Assembly: GCF_011043775.1 (NCBI RefSeq) | Contig: NZ_JAAKXY010000001.1 | Coordinates: forward strand, 62,001 to 126,000 | DNA length: 64,000 bases | Direction of reading: 5' to 3' | Origin: Natronolimnobius sp. AArcel1 | Lineage (GTDB): Archaea; Halobacteriota; Halobacteria; Halobacteriales; Natrialbaceae | Shown here: positions 35,457 through 43,639 of the stretch, piece after piece | Position numbering within the stretch: the first letter of the stretch is position 1 | How the letters are laid out: each line of letters begins with the position of its first letter | Program-made: the position numbers and the translations under genes | The notes under the pieces: model-generated | The model's input: the letters and a program-made list of their open reading frames with translations, nothing else | What the model was told of the DNA's origin: nothing | Databases searched by the model: none

Positions 35457-35506
35457 TCCACCGGATGGGATCCTCAATCACCGGAAACACGTACTACCAC
35501 TTCGTC

Positions 35507-36010
35507 TTACTCGATATCGATCGGCGTCGTCTCATCCGGGTGCGTTGACTCTCGCTTCGGGAGTCGAACCGTGAGGATCCCGTTGTTCACGGTTGCCGTC
35601 ACCGCGTCCGTTTCGACCGGTGCTGGCAGTGGCACCTGCCGGCTAAACGACTGAACCGACCGTTCGGTGCGAGCGTGCTCAGGGGACGAGTCAGTATGAA
35701 TCGCTTCCTGCTCGCGATTACCCGTAATGAGCAGTGACGGGCCGGTGAGACGAATCTCGAGGTCGGCTGCCTCGTAGCCGGGTGCGTCGACCGTGACGCG
35801 AAACTCATCTCCCTCGTCGACGAGATCGAGACTCGTCAGTCCCGACTGAAGCGACGGAATCGGCGTTCGCCTCCACGTGTGACGGCCGATCCGTCGATCA
35901 CTGTGATCGGAGCGATCGCCCTCGAGCAATCGAGCCATCGCCTCAAAACGTCGCGTGAGTCGCTGGATAGCTGTTCGCAACTCGTCGAACGGTCCAGTTC
36001 GGTCGGTCAT
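35507..36010 (-). CDS. Small heat-shock protein (Hsp20/alpha-crystallin)
   Basis: 167 aa. The alpha-crystallin domain runs from about residue 58 to 155 (LDLVDEGDEFRVTVDAPGYE to the end strand NNGILTVRLPKRE). A basic N-terminal tail is followed by an ATP-independent holdase core. The C terminus ends in PIDIE, an I-x-I anchor used for oligomer contacts. Confidence 0.93.
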   Translation of the reverse strand: MTDRTGPFDELRTAIQRLTRRFEAMARLLEGDRSDHSDRRIGRHTWRRTPIPSLQSGLTSLDLVDEGDEFRVTVDAPGYEAADLEIRLTGPSLLITGNREQEAIHTDSSPEHARTERSVQSFSRQVPLPAPVETDAVTATVNNGILTVRLPKRESTHPDETTPIDIE

Positions 36011-36151
36011 ACGCGAGTAGAGGCGTGCAAGCGCGAAAAAGCCACTGTGGGGATGGCCTGACTCTCACGAAGGCCGACCCGTCAGGCGAAACTACCGGCA
36101 GCATCGATGGCAGGGCTGGGAGTTTTGACGTTGCCGTTCGTAGCTGGAACT

Positions 36152-36832
36152 ATGACGAGCGCATTGTTTATCGTCAGCGAAGAAGGGTATTGGGGAGAAG
36201 AGTGTATCGAGCCGCTCGAGACGCTCTCAGATGCCGACTTTGAGATCACTGTCGCGACGCCCTCGGGCGATCCACCCGTCCTTGATGAAACGTCGGCTGA
36301 TCCAGACGAGGTCGGCGAGGAGACTGCCGAACACGTGCGTGAGGTCCACGAGAACGACGAGCGACTGAACGATCCGATTCCGACCGCTCGAGCGGATGCC
36401 AACGACTACAATGCGGTTGTCTTCCCCGGCGGCCACGGCACCGAGTGGGACATTAATCAGGACCACGATGCGCGACGACTCCTCCGAGATGCTGTCGAAG
36501 GCGACAGTGGAAAAGCACTCGTCGTCTGCCATGCCGTTGGCATCCTCGCGTTCGCGCGCGACAGCCAGGGCGCGTTTATCGTCAACGGTCGCGACGTAAC
36601 CGGCTTCCCCAACGAATGGGAAGAGGGCATCGTCGATGACGACGATCTGATGCCCACCGGGCGAAAGCTTCCCTACTGGGTCGAAGACGAAGTCATCGCC
36701 GCCGGCGGCAACTGGGACGCCGAACTCGAGGCCGACACGAGCGTCACCGTCGACGGCGACCTCCTGACCGCCAGAGGGCCGGAATCCTCGAGTGCTGCAG
36801 CCGAGACGCTGCTCGAGGAACTGAACGTATAG
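36152..36832 (+). CDS. DJ-1/PfpI family protein (Hsp31-like)
   Basis: 226 aa. The flavodoxin-like start TSALFIVSEEGYWGEECIEP, the Gly-rich VVFPGGHGTEWDI and the nucleophile Cys in ALVVCHAVGIL are as in Hsp31/YajL-type enzymes, reported to act as glyoxalase III or in protein deglycation. The ATG at 36152 opens the conserved strand. An earlier in-frame ATG at 36107 would add a non-conserved tail. Confidence 0.9.
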   Translation: MTSALFIVSEEGYWGEECIEPLETLSDADFEITVATPSGDPPVLDETSADPDEVGEETAEHVREVHENDERLNDPIPTARADANDYNAVVFPGGHGTEWDINQDHDARRLLRDAVEGDSGKALVVCHAVGILAFARDSQGAFIVNGRDVTGFPNEWEEGIVDDDDLMPTGRKLPYWVEDEVIAAGGNWDAELEADTSVTVDGDLLTARGPESSSAAAETLLEELNV

Positions 36833-36961
36833 ACTGCCTGTTCGCTTTCGTGGTTGCGCTATTTTCGCGGTATCACCGTCGAGTAGCCATCTCGCTGGTC
36901 AGTACCGGCACAACTGTTCCTCGTGCGAAGGACTAACATCCACCATCGCAAGACGACAGCT

Positions 36962-38053
36962 ATGGAAATTACGATACTCGAGACGTTTACCAGCCGTCGA
37001 GTCGGATTCGTCCGTGTTCACACATCGGACGGTGACACTGGGATCGGGCAACTCTCACCCTACAACGCCGATATCGCCGCGACTGTCTTTCACCGACAAA
37101 TTGCTCCCCAGGCGCTGGGTCGCGACCCGCTCGAGATCGAGTCACTGGTCGAGGAAATCATCACGGGCCAGTACAAATTTCCCTGGTCCTACGTCTGTCG
37201 GGCGGCCTGCGGGCTCGATACGGCGCTCTGGGATCTTCGCGGCAAGCGGCAGGAGGAACCAGTTGTCTCGCTGCTCGGTGGCGAACCGACCGCGGTCCCT
37301 GTCTATGGTTCGAGCATGCGCCGTGATATCGAGCCTGAAGCCGAGGCTGACCGGCTTGTGCGTCTGCGCGACGAGGACGGGTACGACGCGTTCAAGATCC
37401 GCATCGGCGGCAGCAACTCGCTGGGCGACGACGAAGACGAATGGGACGGGCGCAGTGAGCAGATCGTTCCCACCGTCCGGCAGGCAATCGGTGACGATGT
37501 CGACCTCTACGTCGACGCAAACGGCGCATATACGCCAGAAAAGGCAATCGAAATCGGGCAAGAGGTTCTCGAGCCAAACGATGTCGTCCACTACGAGGAA
37601 CCCTGCCCGTTCTGGGAACTCGAGCAGACCGCCGTGGTTACCGAGCGACTGGACATTCCAGTGACAGGGGGCGAACAGGACAACGACCTCGCGCAGTGGC
37701 GACGGATGCTCGAGATGGGTGCAGTCGACGTTGCCCAACCGGATGTGTGCTATATCGGCGGGCTCAGTCGCGCGAAACGCGTCGCAGAACTCGCCGCTGA
37801 CGCCGGACTCCCCTGTGTCCCCCACTCGGCGAACCACTCGCTGGTGACCGTCTTCGCGTTGCACTTACTCGGCGCGATTGACAACGGCGGTCGCCTTGAG
37901 TTCTCGATCGAAGACCACTGGGCGACTGGGCTGTACGACCCCGAACTCACTGTCGAAGACGGCGCTGTCGAGATTCCGTCTCGTCCGGGTTGGGGTGTCA
38001 CCCTCGATCCTGACTGGCTCGCAACGGCGCAGTACGAGGTGAGCGAACCGTGA
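36962..38053 (+). CDS. Enolase-superfamily enzyme (mandelate racemase/muconate lactonizing type)
   Basis: 363 aa. The capping domain comes first. The barrel has FKIRIGG (a K-x-R where many relatives have K-x-K), metal ligands in YVDANGAYT, YEEPCPFWE and TGGEQD, and the general base His in VPHSANHSLVTVF. These fit a sugar-acid dehydratase or racemase; the substrate is open. It is 73 bp upstream of a Gfo/Idh/MocA oxidoreductase on the same strand, suggesting a sugar-acid pathway. Confidence 0.87.
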   Translation: MEITILETFTSRRVGFVRVHTSDGDTGIGQLSPYNADIAATVFHRQIAPQALGRDPLEIESLVEEIITGQYKFPWSYVCRAACGLDTALWDLRGKRQEEPVVSLLGGEPTAVPVYGSSMRRDIEPEAEADRLVRLRDEDGYDAFKIRIGGSNSLGDDEDEWDGRSEQIVPTVRQAIGDDVDLYVDANGAYTPEKAIEIGQEVLEPNDVVHYEEPCPFWELEQTAVVTERLDIPVTGGEQDNDLAQWRRMLEMGAVDVAQPDVCYIGGLSRAKRVAELAADAGLPCVPHSANHSLVTVFALHLLGAIDNGGRLEFSIEDHWATGLYDPELTVEDGAVEIPSRPGWGVTLDPDWLATAQYEVSEP

Positions 38054-38126
38054 AAAACGACGAAGCGCCCGACAGCTATCACTATCCAGAACCGTTATTG
38101 TCCGTGTTATCCGTGCGAATAACCCA

Positions 38127-39098
38127 ATGACGCTTTCAGTCGGACTCATCGGCGCTGGCGGCATCGGCGAGACGCACGCGACGAATATCGACGCACATCC
38201 AGACGCGACGCTGCAAGCCGTCTGCGACCTCGAGCGTGACCGTGCCGAGGCGGTTGCGGAGGCAGCCGGTGCGGAGGCCACCGTCTACACGGACTACCGC
38301 GACGCACTCGCAGAGTTGGCACTCGACGCGGTGTACATCACGGTTCCACCCCAGATTCGAGTCGACGTGATCCGAGACGTTGCAGCGGCGGGTGCGGCGA
38401 TCTTCTGTGAGAAACCGCTCGCGACGACGCTCGAGGACGGCCGCGAGATCGCCGATATCGTCGAAGAAGCCGAGATACCGTTCATGATGGGCTTTTGCCT
38501 TCGTTTTGCGAAACCACTGCAGGATCTTCACTCGCTCGTCGCAGACGGTGCAGTCGGCGAGCCGATCTGTCTGTTCAGCACGCGGCGGGGCTGGGGCGTC
38601 CCCGATGGCGATAACTGGCGGACGAATCCTGAGCACGCGTGTGGCATTACAATCGAATCCACCTCCCACAACATCGACCTGCTGCGCTGGCTTGGCGGCG
38701 ATATCGAGACCGCCGGTGGCGCAACGACCAACGTGACACATCCCGAACTCGAGGCGTTCGACGACACCATGGTCGCCCACGTCACCTTCGAGAACGGCGC
38801 GATCGGGACGATACTCAACAGTTGGACGGCTCACGTCGAGGCGTTTTGTCATGGTGTCATCGGCACCGAGGGCACCGCCGTTGCGTCGGGCGACGGCTGG
38901 TGGCAACTCGACCGCCTCGAGTACGCGTGCGGAGGCGAATCGACGATGACCGAGTACGACAGCGACGTTGCAACAGCAATGGGCTATCAGGGCGAAACTG
39001 CTGCCTTCCTCGAGTCGGTCGCTGCCGGGACGGAGCCACCAGTCGAGATCGAGGACGGACTGCGCGCGCTCAACGTGTCCCACGACATCCTTGGGTGA
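38127..39098 (+). CDS. Gfo/Idh/MocA family oxidoreductase
   Basis: 323-aa NAD(P)-dependent sugar dehydrogenase type. The Rossmann loop GLIGAGGIGETHA is at residues 6-18. FCEKPLATT carries the conserved EKP Lys, and GITIESTSHNIDLLRWL carries the conserved catalytic His. CGTTATTG near 38088-38096 fits a leaderless start. The substrate is unknown, perhaps the same sugar as the upstream enolase-superfamily enzyme. Confidence 0.9.
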   Translation: MTLSVGLIGAGGIGETHATNIDAHPDATLQAVCDLERDRAEAVAEAAGAEATVYTDYRDALAELALDAVYITVPPQIRVDVIRDVAAAGAAIFCEKPLATTLEDGREIADIVEEAEIPFMMGFCLRFAKPLQDLHSLVADGAVGEPICLFSTRRGWGVPDGDNWRTNPEHACGITIESTSHNIDLLRWLGGDIETAGGATTNVTHPELEAFDDTMVAHVTFENGAIGTILNSWTAHVEAFCHGVIGTEGTAVASGDGWWQLDRLEYACGGESTMTEYDSDVATAMGYQGETAAFLESVAAGTEPPVEIEDGLRALNVSHDILG

Positions 39099-39305
39099 CC
39101 ACGTCTCGGTGGCCGGGCACAGAACGTAGCGATTCAAGTCACTTACCCGATCGCAGGACGGCGTTGCGACCGGGTGTACATCGTTTCAAACACTCCTGTA
39201 GGATCCTTTTGGGCTGAATATGGCTGGCCTACCGCGATTACGGGTGGCCGAGATAGAACTGGCTCGAGGCGGAATTACGACTCATCCGATAGAGTCCATT
39301 GCGAG

Positions 39306-39614
39306 TTACCAGCGTGGCGGCTCGAGGCCCGCCCGCTCGAGAATATCCTTCCAGCGCTGTTGGATCGACAGTCGTGAGACGTCGGCAGCGTCGGCGACGG
39401 CACGCTGGGTGCGCCCATCGCCGGCGACGAGCGACCCGGCGTAGACGCTCGCCGCGAGGACGACCCGCTTGGAGCGGTCAGCGTCTGGAACGTCGGTTAG
39501 AAAGAGGTCGATGGCACACGAGCGAGCATCATCCTCGAGTTCGAGTTCCGTTGCGATCTCCTCGAGATCCTCGAGCCAGGGCTCGTACTCGAGGCGGTCT
39601 CGTGCACTGTGCAT
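39306..39614 (-). CDS. Single-cyclin-fold TFIIB-like protein
   Basis: 102 aa. The C-terminal half is one cyclin-like repeat (SKRVVLAASVYAGSLVAGDGRTQRAVADAADVSRLSIQQRWKDIL), like half of the TFB core. There is no zinc ribbon and no second repeat. A full TFB has ribbon plus two repeats, so this protein might bind DNA or compete with TFB. A TTTATG element at 39638-39643 selects the ATG at 39614 over upstream starts. Confidence 0.75.
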   Translation of the reverse strand: MHSARDRLEYEPWLEDLEEIATELELEDDARSCAIDLFLTDVPDADRSKRVVLAASVYAGSLVAGDGRTQRAVADAADVSRLSIQQRWKDILERAGLEPPRW

Positions 39615-39637
39615 ACCTGCTGTAAGTGCTCGCATCG

Positions 39638-39643
39638 CATAAA
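39638..39643 (-). promoter_or_regulatory. TATA box of the TFIIB-like gene
   Basis: TTTATG on the minus strand, 24-29 bases before the ATG at 39614, consistent with a leaderless message. Confidence 0.45.
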
Positions 39644-39734
39644 CATACGTGGCTGTGTACTGGTACACGTAGTAGCTATTGGTGATGGTGTATGGACCTA
39701 GCATCTGATTATCGAATTGTTCCCATTCAGTCAT

Positions 39735-40144
39735 TGATTCTCAGACCAACGAGTAAATTAGCTTAAAACGATCACACAGGCCGTTTGTTTGGCTTGTCTA
39801 ACTGCCATATTGTATTCTCTGGAGCAGATAATTCGGCGTAGATGCGCTCTCTTGTCGGCAGATTCAACAGAGTATCTATCATGTGTCTGTGGTGAACAAT
39901 CGCCTCGACGTTCAAGTGAGACTGTCACCAGCAGGGGTGAATATATCGCCGTATTTGAACACTGTCTGTGTGTACGCCGTCCCGAGCGATACCCAATACT
40001 GTGCTACCGAATCCAACGTTCAGCTAGTACTGAGTCGGTATACCGGCCGTTCTCGTCCGGTTCCGCTAGGAGACGACTACTAAAGCCCTCTGACGACCCA
40101 GTGATGAATATGCCACCGCCCGGCAGCGATCGGGCCTGTTCGCC
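39735..40144. other. Gene-poor spacer
   Basis: 410 bases, more AT-rich than average at its left end. Open frames of 60-120 codons exist (for example 39883-40083), but their composition is not acidic and nothing is recognisable. No convincing coding signal. It may hold decayed sequence next to the tRNA locus. Confidence 0.45.
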
Positions 40145-40318
40145 ATGAAGGAACCAACTTGCAAACTCGTCTGTACTGGGTGCGGCCTCGAGATGCCATA
40201 CCGAGATCGTTCGCTGGCCGAACAGGCTGCGGAGCTGCATCAGCTTCGAGATCCAGAGCACATCACGTTTATTGTGCCGCCGGATTGGTCGCCTGAGGAG
40301 CCGGTCAAGCATCAGTAA
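40145..40318 (+). CDS. 57-aa Cys-rich small protein
   Basis: Begins MKEPTCKLVCTGCGLEMPYR and ends PPDWSPEEPVKHQ. Three Cys (6, 10, 13) and several His (e.g. His36 and His43 region, LHQLRDPEHITF) could bind zinc. The length and pattern are those of conserved haloarchaeal zinc-finger microproteins. It stands 66 bp upstream of tRNA-Leu. Function unknown. Confidence 0.6.
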   Translation: MKEPTCKLVCTGCGLEMPYRDRSLAEQAAELHQLRDPEHITFIVPPDWSPEEPVKHQ

Positions 40319-40384
40319 TTGTCTCTCGCAGCGGATAGCTCGGATCGACAGGTTCTTACTCGATTCGTGAAAACGAACAGATGC

Positions 40385-40469
40385 GCGCGGGTAGCCAAGC
40401 CAGGCCAACGGCGCAGCGCTTAGGACGCTGTCCCGTAGGGGTCCGCCGGTTCGAATCCGGTCCCGCGCA
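40385..40469 (+). tRNA. tRNA-Leu (anticodon UAG)
   Basis: 85 bases. The acceptor GCGCGGG (40385-40391) pairs with CCCGCGC, followed by discriminator A at 40469. Anticodon stem CAGCG/CGCTG encloses loop CTTAGGA with anticodon TAG at 40421-40423. A long variable arm makes it type II, as for Leu. The T arm contains GGTTCGAATCC. CCA is not encoded. No intron. Confidence 0.95.
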
Positions 40470-40804
40470 TGAGCGAACGAAGTGAGTGAAGAGCAGGCCG
40501 GATTCGAACGAGAGAAGACGCGCGCAGCACCGCGAGCACGTCTTCGCGTTGTTCGAATCCGGTCCCGCACACCGTCGACTGTTCACACGTTCACTCGAGC
40601 GCAACGCCCCGTCGAGACTCGAGCGGACACCAGAAGTTCCTCCTCGAGCGGACACTGACTGTCCAGATTCGAGGATCAAGTTCTACTCGAGTATCTTACC
40701 ACCATTCGAGCACCCGTGCACCGCTCGAGCAGCGGCTATCGAGAATCGCCAGCCGATGGCAACTGGACCGAACCTTTACCTCGTCGGTCAGCAGAGAACG
40801 GTGT
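40470..40804. other. Spacer holding inverted and direct copies of the tRNA-Leu 3' end
   Basis: 335 bases without a gene. GTTCGAATCCGGTCCCGC of the tRNA (40449-40466) recurs exactly at 40551-40568. CCGGATTCGAAC at 40498-40509 is its inverted copy and forms a 12-bp stem with 40551-40562. An inner stem GAAGACG/CGTCTTC sits at 40514-40520 and 40539-40545. From 40575 to 40804 I see nothing recognisable. Confidence 0.75.
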
Positions 40805-41290
40805 ATGTCACTACTCGTTCCCTTCGATGCCTCCCAGCTCGCAACGACTGCACTCGAGCGCGCCGTAATGTTCGGGTCGGTACTCGAGGAAGATGTTGTT
40901 GTGCTGACTGTAATTCCCGATGATCCGGCCTACGCTCGAGAGCGGGGCTGGATCACGGAGGGTGAGCCGTTCGAGATGGATGCCATCGAGTCGGGACTGA
41001 CAGCTCGAGCGAACGATGTGGCTCCGGCGGCGACGGTGCGGACGGTTCGGGTCAGCTCCGATGAGCCGACGGCGACGTCGACGACGAACGTGGTGCGAGA
41101 GATTCGTCGCGTTGCTGGCGAGATTGATCCAACAGTGTTGTTTATCGGGTCAGAAAACGCGGGCTCGGTCATTGCGCCCCAATCGAGCGTTGGCAGCCCA
41201 GTGGCAAACGACCAACGATACGATGTGTACGTCGTTCGTGAGAGTACGAAAACGGACGCAAGCGATCTCGAGTCGACAGCGGAGTTCTAA
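40805..41290 (+). CDS. Universal stress protein-like (divergent UspA)
   Basis: 161 aa. Begins SLLVPFDASQLATTALERA, with Usp-like strands (VVVLTVIPDDP, TVLFIGSENAGSV). The ATP loop G-2x-G-9x-G is replaced by a degraded segment (SENAGSVIAPQSSVGSPVAN), so ATP binding is doubtful. It lies 230 bp upstream of the cation/proton antiporter on the same strand, with a T7 run between, so it may be transcribed separately. Confidence 0.8.
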   Translation: MSLLVPFDASQLATTALERAVMFGSVLEEDVVVLTVIPDDPAYARERGWITEGEPFEMDAIESGLTARANDVAPAATVRTVRVSSDEPTATSTTNVVREIRRVAGEIDPTVLFIGSENAGSVIAPQSSVGSPVANDQRYDVYVVRESTKTDASDLESTAEF

Positions 41291-41424
41291 GGCGCGACCG
41301 ACTCGAGCGAGTGGTCTCGTCCGGCTGTAGTGTGTCCCATACTGCCCGCAACACCTGTTTGAGTGCGTGTATAATGCGGTACTGGTCTGAATAGGCCGTT
41401 CGTACGGCTGGAACCGTCAACGCC

Positions 41425-41431
41425 TTTTTTT
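41425..41431 (+). terminator. T7 run, likely archaeal terminator after the Usp-like gene
   Basis: Seven T flanked by GC-rich CGCC and GCGGCG. Haloarchaeal transcription commonly ends at such U tracts. Confidence 0.45.
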
Positions 41432-41520
41432 GCGGCGACACGAACGCGGTGTTCGTGGACAGGCGTGTGCAAGCGAAGCGAATCGCAGTAATAGGCGGTA
41501 CAGAGCCGGTGTACTAAGCG

Positions 41521-43557
41521 ATGGTGTCGGGATGGCCGGTCGACGATCCAATACTCGTCTTCGGTATTGCGATCGTCGTTTTCTTGACGGCACCGCTTGT
41601 GATCCGGCGGGTTCGACTGCCAGGAATTATCGGTATTATTGTTGTCGGTGCAGCTATCGGTCCCAACGGGCTGGGGGTGCTCGAGCGCGATGCGACGATT
41701 ATCCTGCTCGGCGAGGTTGGAATCGTCTACCTGCTCTTTGTGGCCGGCCTCGAGATCAATCTCTCGCAGTTTATTCGGTACACAGACCGCAGCATCGTCT
41801 TTGGGGTGCTGTCGTTTCTCGTCCCGCAGACAGTGGGGATGGTCGTTGGCTACAGCGTACTCGGGCTGTCGCTGGGAGCAGCATCGCTCTTTGCGGCGAT
41901 TTTCGCGTCGCATACGTTGCTGGCCTATCCGGTTGTCGCCCAGTTGGGGATTGCAACTCGCGAGAGCGTGACGGCGACAATTGGGGGGACGATCATCACC
42001 GATACGCTCGCATTACTCGTGCTTGCGGTCGTGATTGCCGCTGAACAGGGGACGCTCGGGCCGACGTTCTGGCTCGAGTTGAGCGTCGGGTTGGCGCTGT
42101 TTTTCGGCGGTGTCTGGGTGATTGTGCCGCGACTCGGTCGCTGGTTCTTTCGGACGGTCGAGCGGGAGAGCTACGTTGAGTTTCTGTTTGTCATGGCTGT
42201 CCTGTTCGGCTGTGCGTATCTCGCGGAACTTGCCCGCGTCGAGCCGATTATCGGGGCGTTTCTGGCTGGTCTTGCGCTCAATCGCCTGATCCCAGAAAGC
42301 GGGCCGCTGATGAATCGTATCGAATTCGTCGGAAACGCGCTTTTTATCCCGTTTTTCCTCCTGTCGGTCGGCATGCTCGTCGATGTTCGCGTGCTCGCTG
42401 CAGGCCTCGAGACGGTAGTTCTCACCGTCACCCTGCTCGTTCTCGTCATCACGACAAAGTACGCGGCTGCGTGGCTGACGGCTCGGAAATTCGGCTACTC
42501 GCATGCAGAGACGATGACGATGTTCGGACTTTCGGTCGGGCAGGCCGCTGCAGCGCTGGCAATCGTTCTTATCGGCTTCGATGCGGGTCTTCTCAGTGAG
42601 GCGATGCTCAATGCGGTCGTGCTCATGATTCTGGTTGTCAGCGTGCTCAGCCCGATTGTCGTCGACCGCTACGGGAGCGTCCTCGCGCGTCGCTCCGATC
42701 GGACCGCATATGACCCTCGAACCGTACCCCAGCGCGTCGCGGTTCCGTTCGCGAGTACGCTTCCGACCGTCGAACGCGATCGCCTTCTCGAGTGTGGGCT
42801 ACTCGTCCGTGACCAGCGGGAAGAACAGCCACTAATACTGCTGAGCGTCGCACAACCCGGCGAAGAGACGACGACAGAGTTGGCGGCGATCGAGGAGGCG
42901 TTCGAGGATGCGGCTGGTGTTGCTGCTGGTGCCGAGGTTCCAATCGAGCGCGAGACACGCATTGCCGAGCGGCCAGCATCAGGCATCGTTCGTGCAGCCT
43001 ACGAAAACCGCGCGACGACACTGCTTTTGGGGTGGGATGGCGCGTCGCCACCACGCGGGCGACAGGTCAGCACTACTATCGACGACGTGCTTGCCCGGAC
43101 GACTCAACAGGTGCTGGTGACGACGCTCCGCCAACCGCTCAATACGACGACCAAAATTGCGGTGATCCTGCCGCCGGCGATCAACCGCACCGACGGGTTT
43201 TACGATACGATTCGGATGCTCGAGCACCTCGCGGTCGGCGTTGGTGCGTCGATCCATGCCGTCGCTGTCGGCCACGAACCCGACCGCTACGAGCAACTGT
43301 TCGACCTGATTGAACCGGCCACGTCAGTGACTGTCGATGCCGTCGACGGCTGGCGTGCACTCGAGGCGTGGCTTCACTCGCTCGAGGCGACGACGCTTGT
43401 CGTGGGGGTGTGTCCGCGCTCCGGAGCAGCGGGCTGGCATCCCGAATTACGCGATGTTCCGCTTCGACTCGTCCAGCACGCACCTGGTTCAGTTATGCTC
43501 GTCTATCCACCAAGCAGCGACCGCGAGGATAACAGACAGTTCCTGCAGTTCGGGTGA
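41521..43557 (+). CDS. Cation:proton antiporter (CPA2/Kef type) with Usp-like tail
   Basis: 678 aa. Twelve or so membrane segments fill residues 10-390. [15 protein letters not shown] and [19 protein letters not shown]-like segments ([16 protein letters not shown]) match Kef/CHX antiporters that move Na+ or K+ against H+. The C-terminal ~290 residues are soluble, with two Usp-like halves ([18 protein letters not shown], then [19 protein letters not shown]), as in plant CHX proteins. The usual TrkA-N domain is absent. A Usp-like gene lies just upstream. Confidence 0.9.
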   Translation: MVSGWPVDDPILVFGIAIVVFLTAPLVIRRVRLPGIIGIIVVGAAIGPNGLGVLERDATIILLGEVGIVYLLFVAGLEINLSQFIRYTDRSIVFGVLSFLVPQTVGMVVGYSVLGLSLGAASLFAAIFASHTLLAYPVVAQLGIATRESVTATIGGTIITDTLALLVLAVVIAAEQGTLGPTFWLELSVGLALFFGGVWVIVPRLGRWFFRTVERESYVEFLFVMAVLFGCAYLAELARVEPIIGAFLAGLALNRLIPESGPLMNRIEFVGNALFIPFFLLSVGMLVDVRVLAAGLETVVLTVTLLVLVITTKYAAAWLTARKFGYSHAETMTMFGLSVGQAAAALAIVLIGFDAGLLSEAMLNAVVLMILVVSVLSPIVVDRYGSVLARRSDRTAYDPRTVPQRVAVPFASTLPTVERDRLLECGLLVRDQREEQPLILLSVAQPGEETTTELAAIEEAFEDAAGVAAGAEVPIERETRIAERPASGIVRAAYENRATTLLLGWDGASPPRGRQVSTTIDDVLARTTQQVLVTTLRQPLNTTTKIAVILPPAINRTDGFYDTIRMLEHLAVGVGASIHAVAVGHEPDRYEQLFDLIEPATSVTVDAVDGWRALEAWLHSLEATTLVVGVCPRSGAAGWHPELRDVPLRLVQHAPGSVMLVYPPSSDREDNRQFLQFG

Positions 43558-43604
43558 ATTAGTCGAAAATCGCTAGCCCCTATGGCGGTGTCTCCGGAGG
43601 AACG

Positions 43605-43610
43605 TTTATT
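43605..43610 (+). promoter_or_regulatory. TATA box of the first acs gene
   Basis: TTTATT, 30-35 bases before the ATG at 43640, the leaderless spacing. An ATG at 43633 is followed by a stop after four codons and is not the gene start. Confidence 0.5.
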
Positions 43611-43639
43611 CGGCTGACTCTCGTCGGTTCGAATGAGAC

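Noticed and set aside
39789-40148. 119-codon plus frame left of tRNA-Leu
   Set aside because: Composition is basic and Cys/Arg/Ser rich, unlike neighbours, and nothing is recognisable. Treated as noncoding.
40385-40571. att-flanked integrated element at tRNA-Leu
   Set aside because: The tRNA 3' copy is only about 100 bases away, with no integrase, no cargo, and an inverted partner making a hairpin. An old excision scar remains possible.
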